Counted from the stretch's first letter, positions 13,301 to 22,198 are shown. The stretch: 64,000 bases of DNA from Fragum whitleyi (GCA_948146395.1 OX411544.1:91574901-91638900); one strand, 5' to 3'. Translations and numbers: made by a program. The notes: a model not told the origin generated them from the sequence alone.

Positions 13301-13547
13301 TCGAGAATTGACAGGACCCATCACTGTCGTTGTACGATGCAGACATACAAAGCCTATATCCTGCACATAGCACGGCACACTGTAGAAGACTGACACCTTC
13401 CCAAACCAAATAACTGAGCTCCGGTTTAATCATCTTGTCGCTTTGGGTTTCGAAATGAACACCAGCTGCATCATTGATATCGAGGACAATATTCAGGATA
13501 ATGACCAGGTAAACAATTTGGCATGATGTAGAACTCGTTCCCTTCAT
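1096..13547 (-). CDS. Secreted PAN/apple + C-type lectin domain protein (4-exon gene)
   Basis: Four exons (13226-13547, 8785-8864, 4678-4771, 1096-1310) join to 711 nt, giving 236 residues plus stop. Residues 1-29 look like a signal peptide: a hydrophobic run ILNIVL-type follows a short polar start. Residues about 45-107 resemble a PAN/apple module with Cys57, 61, 67 and 79. Residues about 109-236 are a C-type lectin domain: DYC at 135-137, WIGL at 171-174, EPT at 201-203, WND at 221-223, and Cys137, 211, 226, 234 in the canonical four positions, plus an extra Cys230. The first cysteine pair of long-form domains is absent. EPT replaces the mannose-type EPN, so sugar preference is unclear. N-glycosylation sequons occur at 73, 87 and 129. 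Such proteins usually act outside the cell in glycan recognition or immunity (family knowledge); this one's ligand is unknown. An in-frame ATG at 13595 would add 16 residues before the signal peptide; the inner ATG gives the better signal peptide. Confidence 0.85.
1333..1719 (+). repeat. Roughly 400-bp dispersed repeat, copy 1
   Basis: It begins TATAGAGGATATTGAATGAG and ends GACGTAGGTCATAT. It holds a GAATTTATTAAACGAG segment, a block of TTCGCG motifs and ATAGCGTTGCTATTCG. The same sequence lies inverted at 14484-14902 and diverged at 24558-24978. No coding capacity; probably a non-autonomous DNA element. Confidence 0.75.
1761..1989 (+). repeat. Two-copy tandem duplication, 117-bp period
   Basis: Two nearly identical units start at 1761 and 1878, each holding AAGAATAAAATCC, CTTGTCTAATTTAACGGC and CAGAACTGCATGCGT. 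Only a few substitutions separate them, so the duplication is fairly recent. Confidence 0.85.
2086..2213. repeat. Foldback element (TCGTTTG...CACACGA), copy A
   Basis: TCGTTTG..ACGAGTAAGATCGATT on the left is mirrored by AATCAATCTTACACTG..CACACGA on the right, around a CTAGTGAAAATATAGC centre. A second copy is at 48923-49080. No coding capacity. Confidence 0.65.
2214..3060. other. Intron 3 interior, no gene seen
   Basis: AT-rich intronic sequence of the lectin gene with no recognisable exon, repeat copy or RNA gene. Confidence 0.45.
3061..4165. repeat. Diverged repeat units marked by AGTAACGTAT
   Basis: AGTAACGTAT or a one-base variant recurs near 3067, 3390, 3738, 3896 and 4093. Around 3738 and 4093 the similarity extends about 80 bases, through AAATGTT..TATA.CAT. 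These look like old tandem units. The frames open here are not genes. Confidence 0.45.
4678..4771 (-). CDS. Lectin gene exon 3: helix region of C-type lectin domain
   Basis: This 94 nt exon is preceded by TTCCGAACAG and followed by GTATAT. It enters in phase 0 and ends in phase 1. It codes DYCRQEGGKLAEP and a following amphipathic helix, matching the C-x3-GG-x-LA-x-P segment of C-type lectin domains. Confidence 0.88.
4907..5592 (+). repeat. Tandem-unit repeat, AGCTCACTTGAGCC type
   Basis: It starts AGCTCACTTGAGCC..GTCCGTCGTC and continues as about four degenerate units of 115-130 bp containing GGGTCAAAT, GGACACTC and CCCAATCAACCTGAAAA. It ends GACCCTCTTGTC. The same head, unit and tail plan occurs elsewhere in the window. 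Not coding. Confidence 0.7.
5659..5770 (+). repeat. Fragment beginning with the ACAAGAG terminus
   Basis: AAAACAAGAGGCCAAAGAGG is the reverse of the tail seen at 12096-12117, so this appears to be the end of another member in the opposite direction. Its inner boundary is unclear. Confidence 0.35.
5775..5974 (+). mobile_element. SINE, 5'-truncated copy
   Basis: It retains the shared SINE body (ACCAATGGGTTGATAATCG, CTATGTGAGATAG, CAGGAATCCATTGTTAGG, GAAAGCGGC) and a CATTCAATTAATC tail but lacks the tRNA-like head. Plus orientation, inside lectin intron 2. Confidence 0.8.
6130..8123. repeat. Long composite array of GGGCGTGGC-type repeat units
   Basis: Up to about 6760 the units are the reverse complement of those at 11.0-12.1 kb (CGCCCTGCCACGCCCAC, AAGTTTCAT..AAATTGGCAAAA). 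From about 6800 the units run forward (TCTTCTTCTCTGA, CTTCACAGGAATG). The end is AGCCCTCTTGGGCCTTTTGT, a terminal hairpin. Several frames are open but none is gene-like. Confidence 0.65.
7888..8057. repeat. Near-perfect palindrome, arms about 75-80 bp
   Basis: TATAGGGACGAGTGTC..ACTGCGTTTATTGGGG..GCACATGG is mirrored by CCATGTGC..CCCCAATAAACGCAGT..GACACTCAACCCTATA. The centre is ACGCCCTACGGGCGT. It interrupts the repeat array and is probably a foldback or MITE insertion; low arm divergence suggests it is young. Confidence 0.85.
8397..8617. mobile_element. piggyBac-like MITE, copy 1
   Basis: Terminal inverted repeats CCCTTTGCTGTTT and AAACAGGAAAGGG are flanked by TGAA on the left and TTAA on the right. 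CCC..GGG ends at a TTAA target are the piggyBac signature (family knowledge). It is 221 bp, with no transposase and an internal hairpin GAAATTGC..GCAATTTC. It matches 14972-15193 along its whole length. Confidence 0.75.
8785..8864 (-). CDS. Lectin gene exon 2: start of C-type lectin domain
   Basis: This 80 nt exon is preceded by TATTCCACAG and followed by GTAAAA. It enters in phase 1 (its GA completes the Gly codon begun in exon 1) and leaves in phase 0. It codes the first strand, with MYYIF and the YSEAR segment that normally precedes the first conserved cysteine. Confidence 0.85.
8935..8957. repeat. (TTG)n microsatellite
   Basis: About six to seven GTT/TTG units follow a short T run in intron 1 of the lectin gene. 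Confidence 0.85.
9330..9525 (+). repeat. Dispersed repeat, plus copy
   Basis: It shares CTATAGTAGGTTTGATGGTA, TTCGATTTCTCTTGTCA and GGGTACCCTT with the reverse complement of 12770-12925, over about 160 bp. The two lie inverted to each other within intron 1 and upstream. Family unknown. Confidence 0.6.
9540..11039. other. Intron 1 interior, no gene supported
   Basis: AT-rich. A 122-codon open frame at 9919-10287 starts with TTG, has no recognisable domain and lies antisense inside an intron. I do not accept it as a gene. Confidence 0.45.
11040..12117 (+). repeat. Tandem-unit repeat with GCTCCACTGG ends
   Basis: It starts AGCTCCACTGGCCGAAGGCC and ends CCAGTGGAGC followed by a hairpin and CTCTTGTT. 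The 10-base GCTCCACTGG/CCAGTGGAGC pair is a perfect terminal inverted repeat. Between them are about six units of 150-160 bp with TCTCCTCC.GAACCA, TTTCAATGAAACTT, TTCCTTGGGTGACCCTTTA and ATGGGCGTGGCAGGGCGGGGC. Units near the centre are most alike. Not coding, despite open frames through two units. Confidence 0.85.
12118..12700. other. Intron 1, no gene seen
   Basis: AT-rich with a G-rich run near 12245. Nothing recognisable. Confidence 0.4.
12770..12925 (-). repeat. Dispersed repeat, minus copy
   Basis: Inverted partner of 9330-9525: TTTGGTACCATCAAACCAAC and GAGAAATCGAAGAGC are shared in reverse. The open frame across it follows from the repeat and is not a gene. Confidence 0.6.
13006..13120. 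repeat. Small foldback element (CGTTCAGGATGA...), copy 1
   Basis: AAAACAGTGCAAACTGTTTTC on the left pairs with GAAAACAGTTTGCACTGTTT on the right around a CCATGCATGTGC centre. Related copies are at 18935-19076 and 20891-21016. It lies about 100 bp from exon 1 of the lectin gene, in intron 1. Confidence 0.75.
13226..13547 (-). CDS. Lectin gene exon 1: signal peptide and PAN/apple-like module
   Basis: It codes residues 1-107 and ends in phase 1 before a GTAACA donor. The four cysteines in a C-x3-C-x5-C-x11-C pattern support a PAN/apple-like fold rather than a mucin or linker. The assignment is less certain than the lectin domain because the module is short. Confidence 0.8.
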
Positions 13548-13559
13548 TATATTGTTGTG

Positions 13560-14480
13560 GATTGTACAAAAGCTGATAAATGGCCACCTGTTCAATAGAA
13601 TATATCTTACATTGACTGCCTCGGGTGGCCTAGTGGTATAGGCGCAATACTGGCGACATGGATGTCTATAGTTCGAGCCACTTGGTTATGTTTATAGACA
13701 AAACACTAAATACATGTAGTCAGCCAAAGTTCATTCAGTTGTAAAATCGAGGAGTGCGTATAAATCGTTGTCCCTCTTTCAGGGACACGAAAACATCAGG
13801 ATTGAGTGTTCTGGACCTACTCCATAACCTTTAGCTTTCCAGGCAACCAAAGTAAAATGAATTGGTAAAAAATCATTCCGTTTTCTCATTGGACTTGCTA
13901 ATTACAAATTGTCTAAGGTGGGATAGAAAGGTGGATTTTCTTTTATAATATTAGGACATATTATCAATGTTTTCTTAATTGTATATCGACTCCAAAAAGT
14001 CAACGGTGTTTTGTTGCCTCGTAACACACGGGTGTTGATGATGCTTTTCTACCAAGGCTACGTCAACAAAGGTATGTGATGCCTATCCCTTTTCTATAAC
14101 CATTTCTTCAATTACATGTCATAATGTTCGAACATTGAAATTCCAAGTCGCTACTCGAAGAATTTTAATAAACGTACCCCGATATGTATTCAGTAACAAA
14201 CTGTTACAATGTGTCTATAATTTACAAGCACAGACAATTTTGAAATATCTCTTTTTTTCCCTTTTAATTATACATTTAGTATTCTGTCAAAAAGTCGACT
14301 AATGCGTGTCGGTTTACGAATAAGCCAGTTTTAAAGACAATGAGAACTTTGATAAGAGAGAAATGAGCACTGAGAGAAATGATGTATACCGATTATTAAT
14401 AATGCCCATATAATGTTTCATAATGGTATCTACATAGAGTGAGCCATTTTCAGACCAAAAAGAATTTGTAAGTTCTGTTT
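13560..14480. other. Region upstream of the lectin gene, no gene seen
   Basis: Presumed promoter side of the lectin gene. No convincing TATA box or initiator could be picked out. A weak tRNA-like stretch near 13619-13695 is not accepted as a gene. Confidence 0.4.
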
Positions 14481-14483
14481 ATA

Positions 14484-14902
14484 ATATGACCTACGTCGCC
14501 GGAGTGAAAAAAACCGTTGAATATTTTTGATATTACACGGGTGTTATTACACTAGTGGAATAACTATGCAAAATAGCTGAGAGCGAATAGCAACGCTATT
14601 TTGATACCGCGAAAATGACGTCATAATCTTTAATTTGTGACTTCATTTTTAAACGGCGTTATAAGTTTCGCGGAAAATTGACACGTTGAATTTCTAGAGC
14701 TTTGTCGATTTTTCGCTAAAATTCGAGTCATATTATAAAAAGAATATAAAATTTGTGCTCATAAAATACAGAATTTATTAAACTTGTCATCTAAAGCTGA
14801 TAAAAACTCGGCGCAGCCTCGTTTTAAATAGTTTATATATGACTCGTTTAATAAATTCAGTATTCAATGACCACTCATTCAATATCCTCTATATATAATT
14901 AA
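14484..14902 (-). repeat. Roughly 400-bp dispersed repeat, copy 2
   Basis: Inverted relative to copy 1: it opens ATATGACCTACGTCGCCGG and closes CATTCAATATCCTCTATA. It shares the AACGGCGTTATAAGTTTCGCGG and GAATAGCAACGCTAT blocks with copy 1. Confidence 0.75.
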
Positions 14903-14971
14903 ATACTGTTTGAGAATTGATAACTAGATCTGGGACGATTACTCTGAGTTCCCGGGTATCTGATAAGTTAA

Positions 14972-15193
14972 CCCTTTGCTGTTTAATCCCTGCTTTTTAC
15001 GTGCCTGTGGTTTTATGATTGAAAAACATTGTGAAAAAAGAAGAAATTGCTTCTGACAAGCAATTTCTTTTTTTTTTCCACACTACATTCTACCCTATTG
15101 AATGGTTATTTTTCAAATTAAAACCACTTTAAATTTTCGTCTGCAAAACCTTTGAATTCGGACAGGTCCAAAATTTTGCAAAACATGAAAGTG
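14972..15193. mobile_element. piggyBac-like MITE, copy 2
   Basis: 222 bp, same orientation and content as 8397-8617, flanked on both sides by intact TTAA (14968-14971 and 15194-15197). The right end reads GAAAGTG instead of GAAAGGG. No transposase. Confidence 0.8.
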
Positions 15194-15199
15194 TTAACG

Positions 15200-17440
15200 T
15201 TCCTACCCGGAACCTGGATCCTTACCCGTTACCCGACTATTGTATAAGCACTATATACCCTTGAGGTTCAAATTAAAAAAGAATTGAACGCCTTTTAAAA
15301 CAGTCGTCAACTAATTTCTGTAGTTTATTTCCAGATTGTTCTACGGACTCAGTTCCAGCTCCTTTGACAACATTGCAGCATTGCTAACATCGCTTGCCTT
15401 TTTCCATGAACAACTATAAGATGTCCTTTTCTAACACATATATGTAACATCGTTTCAATATGTTGTGAACATGGCGCCATTTCACGCATGTTTTAGCGGT
15501 ATTTCTGTGCTCAGTGGGTTCATACAAAAATTGCTACTTTTCAGTGCTTGTAAATTATAGATACCTTCAATCAGTATCTCTTTGTATGTATTTCGGCTAA
15601 ATAAATGGCGAAACACGTGTGTCAAAACATAAAAAGGGTTTTGTACTTTGATGTTCGTACGTTTTGACAAGATTGTGTTAAAACCCTCCTTACTAAATCT
15701 GAACATTCTCACATATAATATACTTTGACCGCTTCTTGATGTAACGCTATCTCGGATTTTTCTTAAGCTGTAATTCTTGGCACATTGTTTGTAGGAGATA
15801 TTTTGCTAGAAACAACTTACATTGTCAAAAATCCAGTGTGTTGCCACACGTCGTAATGGACAAACAAGATAACTAGAAACACACACAAAAATACAAAACA
15901 AACGCGTAAAAATTAACAAACTGTACTACGATAAAATAGGAGATAGAAATATAACACATTGTAAAATGTACAAAACTGGCAAGTTACAATACAAGGAATG
16001 CTAATGCACAAGAGAGACGGACAGACCGAGCGACAGAGACAGAGTCAAAGAGAGAGAGAGAGAAATAGATAGACACAGAGACCGAGAGACGGAGAGAACA
16101 CAGTTCTGCTAAATTCAAATAAAAACATACACATACACGCCAGGCCATCCAGCTATGACATTCGAGATAGCTTGCTTAAACATTATTGCAAAATCGACTG
16201 AAAACACACTTTGTAAAGGAAATACCGAAAAGCTTGAAAAAACAGAATAAGTGAATACTGTGGTCGTAGTTAGCATTTCATCATAAAAACGTAGCTATAT
16301 CAGGCTATATATGTACATGCATAATCTAACGTCTTAACACTCATAATACCTAAAAAATAAACATTTATGACACTTACAATTTCTGAAAAGATAATTACCC
16401 AACGTACCAAATCTGTTCCATATGCACGCAACACCTGTATTAAATATGTTTCATAACAAATAGCCAATTCATCATTTTATGAATGAACGTTACTACCCGA
16501 GGGTTGTCACAAAAGCTTCAAAAGCAATCGATAGGCTGTAAACAGCACTTAAGAGAAATGCATTGTGCGCCCGCCCACCACGCACACATGAAATAGTTGA
16601 AGTACATACACAGGTTCAAATCAATCACCCCATGTTAAAGAAGCGCCAATTATACGTCGACCAGTTTCTGTCTCCGAAGTCTATAATTAGCGTTAAAATT
16701 GAATTTCAAAAATAAATTTGCGATCGAAATTATTTGTGTTCATTTACAAGATAATAGTCATCATAAAACATGTATGTGTCTACTTAAACCAACTTCTAAT
16801 CGTTCACTCAAATAAAGCATAAAATGTATTGCTTGATAATGTTAAAGATGCAAGTGCTTGCTGAGTGTAGATAGCCTGGGCATTAAGTACATAGCGCGAC
16901 CAAAACTTAAAAAAAAAACTCTTCGACGAAAGCTATTCAACTTGCATGAGAACATGGATACCCCCCAATTTTAAAATCAACGTTAGTGGTTGGAGTAAAT
17001 TTAATAAATACACCCCATTTACGTAAATTAAGTCGTAAATAATGTTTTCCTTGCTTATTTCTATTCAGTAACCCAGTAAGGTATAGAAAGGATAGCGATA
17101 GTTTAACAACATGACTTTATCTTATCGACTGAAATTTTGAAAACTATCCGCATTTTGCGAGTTTTGTGACTTTTTCAAAGTAGGGTTGGTGTTTTCTTTC
17201 ATCTGCTTCAATCGTCCTGTCAGTCCTTTTTCACAGCTCCTTTGCCGATATGCTCGAGAGTGATTTTGTCTTTGTATGAAAGTAATTTTCTATTGAACAC
17301 TTTTCTTTTAAATGTGTGGAAAAGATAGAAAAATGCAGTGACTGATTAGAAGTTGGTTTTAGTTTATTGTTTGCCCTTTCTTTAGATCAGACATTATGTT
17401 AATAGTAAGTTATAGCGACAAATAATTTTTCATTTTTACT
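15200..17440. other. 2.2 kb with no gene supported
   Basis: AT-rich, with a purine-rich GA/GAGA stretch at about 16015-16100 and few repeats. A 76-codon frame at 15482-15712 on the minus strand has no recognisable domain and is not accepted. This is the least repeat-dense part of the left half. Confidence 0.4.
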
Positions 17441-17444
17441 TTTA

Positions 17445-17917
17445 AGCTCCACTGGCCGAAGGCCAGCGAGCAATTTTCATTTAGTTGTGTTCGTCGTGTG
17501 TGAGTACGTCCATGCGTGAGTCTGTCCGTCCGTCCGTAAACTTTTTCTTAAAACATCCCATCGGCAAACAAATCGGCCGATTTTAACCGATCTTGGCAGA
17601 TATGTTACTTGTGCGGGCTTACCCCCCACTTTAAAAGCTTTAAAAAATATACTCCCAAATCAATTGGTCAATTGAATATGAAACTTGGCATGAATGTTCC
17701 TTAGATGACCCATAAATTAGATTGTTCAAGAACATTTGATTGGTCCTAAAAAATAGGCGTGGCAGGGTGGGGCTTGCTTTCACCTCAAAATCTTGAAAAG
17801 TCGTTCCTCTCTAACCAATGGGTAACATTCAACAAACCCGGGTATTTTAACATATATCTTTCAGATCTTGAGATATCAAAGCCAGTGGTGCGATACATGT
17901 TCTCTTTGGCCTCTTTT
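17445..17917 (+). repeat. GCTCCACTGG-type repeat, shorter copy
   Basis: It begins AGCTCCACTGGCCGAAGGCC and ends AAGCCAGTGGTGCGATACAT..TTTGGCCTCTTTTTG, with two to three units (TTAGATTGTTCAAGAACATT, GGCGTGGCAGGGTGGGGC). The right inverted repeat has one mismatch to the left. Confidence 0.8.
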
Positions 17918-17959
17918 TGTTATTTGTATTGATTTCTATATTTTTTCAACATAAATGCT

Positions 17960-18300
17960 TCGTTCCCATTGCCGATCCTATCAAGCCCGATCAAGCGATC
18001 AAGTTCTGATCGAGTAACGATAGAGCTTGAATAATCGAGGGAGATCGGGGCGATCGAGTGTGGTCGGCATCGGTCGGGCTTCCTACCCGAATATCCTTGA
18101 CATATCAAAAATACTCGTCTACGATCGAGTAGAAAATTTGAACGAGGAGCGGTCGGAAACGCGATCGTGTATCGATCGAGTGCAAGATCGAGCAGGTGGA
18201 GAATTGATCTTGTTGAGACCGAGTGCGATCGGGGACCCAACCTGTACACGACCTGTACTCGAGGTCTTCCAGGCCTTATCCCGATTAACTCGAACTGAAC
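17960..18300. other. GATCGA-rich tract, unknown
   Basis: The motif GATCG/CGATC recurs more than a dozen times in about 340 bp, with GC content above the surroundings and open frames of about 110 codons on both strands. The proteins look like arginine/serine-rich noise. A related CTCGAC-rich remnant resumes at about 18520-18620, after the inserted element. Nature unknown. Confidence 0.5.
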
Positions 18301-18305
18301 CCGAG

Positions 18306-18510
18306 GTTATAATTTTTTGCTCAGGCTCATGCTCATATATCAGTTTGAGATTAAAGCCGTAATTCTATTTGATTACTCATTTAAATGTATAAACATAAAA
18401 CATGATATTAATAAGTTGTTATAAAAAACAACTTATTAATATTATCTTTTATGTTTATACATTTATTTTAATTTAAAATTTGAGCCTGAGCCTGAGAAAA
18501 ATTTTATAAC
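18306..18510. mobile_element. MITE-like inverted-repeat element, 205 bp
   Basis: Ends GTTATAATTTTTTGCTCAGG and, inverted, GTTATAAAATTTTTCTCAGG. The arms continue through CATTTAAATGTATAAACATA to an AACAAC centre, so almost the whole element folds back. It interrupts the GATCGA-rich tract. Confidence 0.8.
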
Positions 18511-18934
18511 GCTGGGCCCTTATACACGACTACACTCGACTTTTCTCAAACGGTATTTGAAGCAAGATCTAGAAGTGGTCGATAGGAAAACGAGTTAGTC
18601 GGGAAGCAATTCACTCGACACGAAAATCTGTCGTAACTACAGATAATTCAAGAAAATAAATGACTCCTTTCCTCTTTTTGTTTAATTTTTTGTATTAAAT
18701 ACTTTTTGGATCTGTCCCTACATTGTCACTCGGTAAAAGAAGGGTAAACATGTCTATTTTTAATCCTCTGTTCTATTCTCTCTGTCATTTAAATCATTAC
18801 AATACATTGAATATATTTTCCTGGGGACATGACACAAAGAGCGCATTAATATTTTAAAAAAAAAATGTTCATCTTTTTTATTCTAAGCAAAACGTTTTGT
18901 CCCCGAAACACATCTACAAAAGCTCAAGTTTAGC

Positions 18935-19076
18935 CCTGCGTTTAGGATGATAAAACGGCGCAAACACTTTGTCAAATTATACCCCACTTTGCACATGCAC
19001 ATTCGTGCAAAGCAGAAAGTAATTGGTAAGTAATTGGTGAATTGTATGCACCGTTGTTTCATTCTAAACGCAAGGC
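18935..19076. repeat. Small foldback element, copy 2
   Basis: CCTGCGTTTAGGATGATAAA and ACGGCGCAAAC on the left pair with GCACCGTTGTTTCATTC and TAAACGCAAGG on the right. The centre is TTTGCACATGCACATTCGTG. Same plan as 13006-13120. Confidence 0.75.
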
Positions 19077-19339
19077 AGTTTGTTTGAAGATAAAAAATAC
19101 AAATGGCGGGAAATACCGGAAGTAAACGCAACCGCCATCAAGGTTAAATTTAATGATTTGATTGGTCAATCCCTTTTTATCGACAGCTACGGTCTGTAAA
19201 ATCATATAAGGCGGCCGGTCATTTTTAATTCTCGCGATCTATTTCTTATAAGGGAAACGAGATGGCAGCCATTCGATAATTTCAGATTATATGTACATGG
19301 GTGGTAATCGAGGGATTGCTCCAAAAAGAGTCGACGATA

Positions 19340-19583
19340 TTTGAGCCTGTGCCTGACATTTCCAACAATTTGAAATGTTAGTGAGGTTCAAACATTGAGA
19401 GGCATAGACAGCCACACACTCTTAAATAAAGTACCTGATGGTCTACAGATACTTTGAGACCTTAGGTAACTACCAAAGGCATAGTGAAGACTCTGGTCAG
19501 ACTGTGCAGGTGCACAGGCTGGCCATAGTCTTAACTTTGCGCATTTTTGAAATTGTTGGAAATCTCATGCACAGGCTCATTTT
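19340..19583. mobile_element. MITE-like element with GAGCCTGTGC ends
   Basis: TTTGAGCCTGTGCCTGACAT and TTTCCAACAATTT on the left are mirrored by AAATTGTTGGAAA and ATGCACAGGCTCATTTT on the right. The inverted repeats are about 35-40 bp and the element about 244 bp. No coding capacity. Confidence 0.8.
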
Positions 19584-19789
19584 GAATTTAGACATACGAG
19601 TATTTTCGAGGTAGCTGCATATAGCGAAATAATAACTGTAAGTGTCGAACACATTTTTCTTTAGTTATTTCATTACCAGCGATTTTTAGAGAAATCCGGC
19701 GATGGTGTCATCTTAAAAAATGATTGATTTTTTCCCTAGAATCTACGATTTTGAATAAAATAATCGATGTTTATCACCTCCCTTTGATA

Positions 19790-20068
19790 ATGTATACATA
19801 CGAGTTATATAAGTAACTTCGTGTTTCTTCAAGAACCAATCAGACGTTCATAATTCAATTATTTCCGTTAGATTGCCTTTTTTCGAGCTATACTTTTTTT
19901 TTAATGAAGTTGTTGATCTTATTTATTTAGGGAATTTTGGAGCCTTTTTGAACGGTGTGAGTTTTTTTTAATGAATGAATGAATGAATGAATGAATGAAT
20001 GGGGCGCGGTGAGAGCGAATTGGAATGGGTTTGATTAAGATGAATGTCAATTTCTCGATGTAACTAAC
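19790..20068 (+). repeat. Member of the AACATCGTGAAATTGACA element family
   Basis: It shares CAAGAACCAATCAGAC, GAAGTTGTTGATCTT and the end AATGTCAATTT.TCGATGTAACTAACTG with 24370-24545 and 43150-43578. An expanded (GAAT)n run at 19971-20000 sits inside it. The left end is not clear. Confidence 0.65.
19971..20000. repeat. (GAAT)n microsatellite
   Basis: Seven to eight perfect ATGA units. The matching place in the copy at 43150-43578 has only scattered GAATG motifs, so the run expanded here. Confidence 0.9.
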
Positions 20069-20069
20069 T

Positions 20070-20890
20070 GCTAGAAACTGCTAACTGATGTAAAAGCCAC
20101 ACAAATGCTCATGTTTTATTATGAAATTGTCGACAATCTTAATACAATTTACAAGAAACTTTAATGTTTCGTGGTAATCCTAACGCCATTCTCATGGCAG
20201 AAGCTATACATTATATGAATAAAACCATTCAAGTTCCTATCCTTAGACTCTTCACAGTCAGATCTGTTTCTCTATTTTAGCCTTCAACATGCTTTATGCG
20301 TTAATTGTTACTGTGAAAAAATCGAAACAAACAGCATTAAATATTTTCATCTTAAATAATTTTTCATTTGTTTATTTATATGATCACTTTTCGTCAAATA
20401 GTTATCTTATACAAAAAACGGTGGCAATTTAATGCCAGAAATAACAGAGAGGATATATTTTTTATTAATGATGATACATGTAAATTACGGCTCTCTATTT
20501 TTACGCAAGAAAGACAATTACAGGAAAAAACTCTTTCGCGCATGTTATAGACAATAGTTTTTTTTTGTTTTGTTTTTCTTAATTTTTTCTTCTCTTTTTT
20601 TAATTATCGCAAATTTTCGACTATAGCTGTAGCTAAATATTGACTATGAGTTACGAGTTTTCGATTGACTAACAACTATATTTTGGATCGTATGAATAAG
20701 ATAAGCTACCGTAAAATAATCACATACAATTTTATTGAAAAAGTTATAAGTTTTATAGAAAATAGAGAATTTGATAAGACCTCCGCAATGTAATACATTT
20801 TCAAATGAGAACCAATTAGAGGATTGCTGGTCTCGCCCCTTGACTTACGTCATGACTGTTACATGTTTTACAATGAGTAAAACAAAATCT
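20070..20890. other. No gene seen
   Basis: AT-rich spacer with T-rich stretches near 20560-20610. No exon, RNA gene or repeat recognised. Confidence 0.4.
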
Positions 20891-21016
20891 GCGTACTTGA
20901 TGACAAAGCGTTGCAAACTGTCTTACAAATTTTACTTTGCTTTGCACGCGCACTTGCGTGCAAAGCGGAGTATAATTTGCAAACAATTTGCACCGTTTTT
21001 GTTATCCTGAACGCAG
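20891..21016. repeat. Small foldback element, copy 3
   Basis: GATGACAAAGCGTTGCAAAC on the left pairs with GTTTGCACCG..GTTATC on the right. The centre GCACGCGCACTTGCGTGC is nearly palindromic. Outer GCGT/ACGC ends are kept. Confidence 0.7.
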
Positions 21017-21139
21017 GGAAGATATTTAGTTTTAGTGTTTTTAGTGTTTTGTGAAAGTTGAAGTTAAGACGTTAAGGTCGCCGATTAAAGAAAAACTTGG
21101 GACGAAATGGTGAAAAGAATCTGGGTTTAAGAGTCATCA

Positions 21140-22040
21140 TAGCCCCCCTCCAAACCTACGAAGTACGGGGGGTATACTGGATTCGCCATGGTCGTCCGTC
21201 TGTCTGTCGATTGGTCCGTCTGTCCGACCATTCGTCTGTCCGTAGACCCAATATTGCCCGAAAGATTTCTCAGAGACTATTATAGCTATTGCGTCGAAAT
21301 TACACATAATGTGTATCTGCATATGAAGTTGTGCACCTTCAGTTTTGAGTCCCCCACACACATTGGTTGCTAAATTATCTCCCCTTGAACATGTTATTTC
21401 TACCAAATTATTGTTTTCCTAAGTATTCCCCCTACACTATTGCATGTATTGACTTTAAATTTATACATTTTGGAGCCCCTACCTTCAATAATTGCTGAAT
21501 CATCTTCCCTTGGTCATGCAATTTTATTAATTATTCTTGACCGAAGCATTTCTCCTAAACTATTACATGTACTTACTTGGAATTAATACATAATATCTAG
21601 TACCTGCAATTTTGAAGTCCCTACTATGATCTGAATTATCTACCCTTGAATTTGTCATTTTCACATATCTTTTTATTTTCTGGAGCTTTCTCCTGAACTA
21701 GTGCATTTACTGAAGTGAAATTTAAAACAATGTAGCTGGCAATGTAAGTTTCTGCATTCTTAATTTTAATGGACCCTACCATAATTACTTGCTGAATTAT
21801 CTCCCCTTGAACTCGTAAATTTGATATTTTGTTAATACCTGGATCATTTTCCTACATAATTGCTGCTACTAATTTTATATTTGTAGACAATGTAATTTGC
21901 AGTGTAAGTTCATTGTTATGATCCTACGTATATAAGCCGCTTATCCCTTTGAACGTGAAAATGAGTACATTATTTCTTTTATCTGGTGCACTTTAAAATA
22001 TTGCACAAAGCGGGTGCTAGATTATCACCTTTGAACTTTT
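21140..22040. repeat. Tandem-unit repeat with TCCGTCTGTCCG head
   Basis: The head GGGGGGTATACTGGATTCGCC..CCGTCTGTCTGTC is followed by six or so degenerate units of about 115-125 bp, each with GCTGAATTATCTCCCCTTGAA and TCCTAAACTATTGCATGTA. The head plus degenerate-unit plan is like that of the GCTCCACTGG repeats, but the units differ. Confidence 0.65.
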
Positions 22041-22171
22041 TTTTAAATTTTACTCATTTTTTTTATCATGTTGCTAATAGTAGGACATGCCCTGGTTTGC
22101 GAATAATCTTGTTTTGCAGGTTCACAAGCTTGAACAAGCTGTAGTTACGATGTGTATGTCGCCCCGTCCTA

Positions 22172-22198
22172 CCCCCCCCCCCCCCCATCCCTCCCCCC
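22172..22198. repeat. Poly-C tract
   Basis: A run of about 15 C followed by ATCCCTCCCCCC. Low-complexity; length may be unreliable in assembly. Confidence 0.8.

Noticed and set aside
13619..13695. tRNA-like sequence (GGTGGCCTAGTGGTATAGGC ... AGTTCGAGCC)
   Set aside because: A and B box-like motifs are present, but acceptor and anticodon stems do not pair, and there is no terminator. Possibly an old SINE head.
17920..18362. Two frames of about 110 codons on opposite strands
   Set aside because: Produced by the GATCGA-rich composition; proteins have no recognisable fold, and one frame runs into an inserted element.
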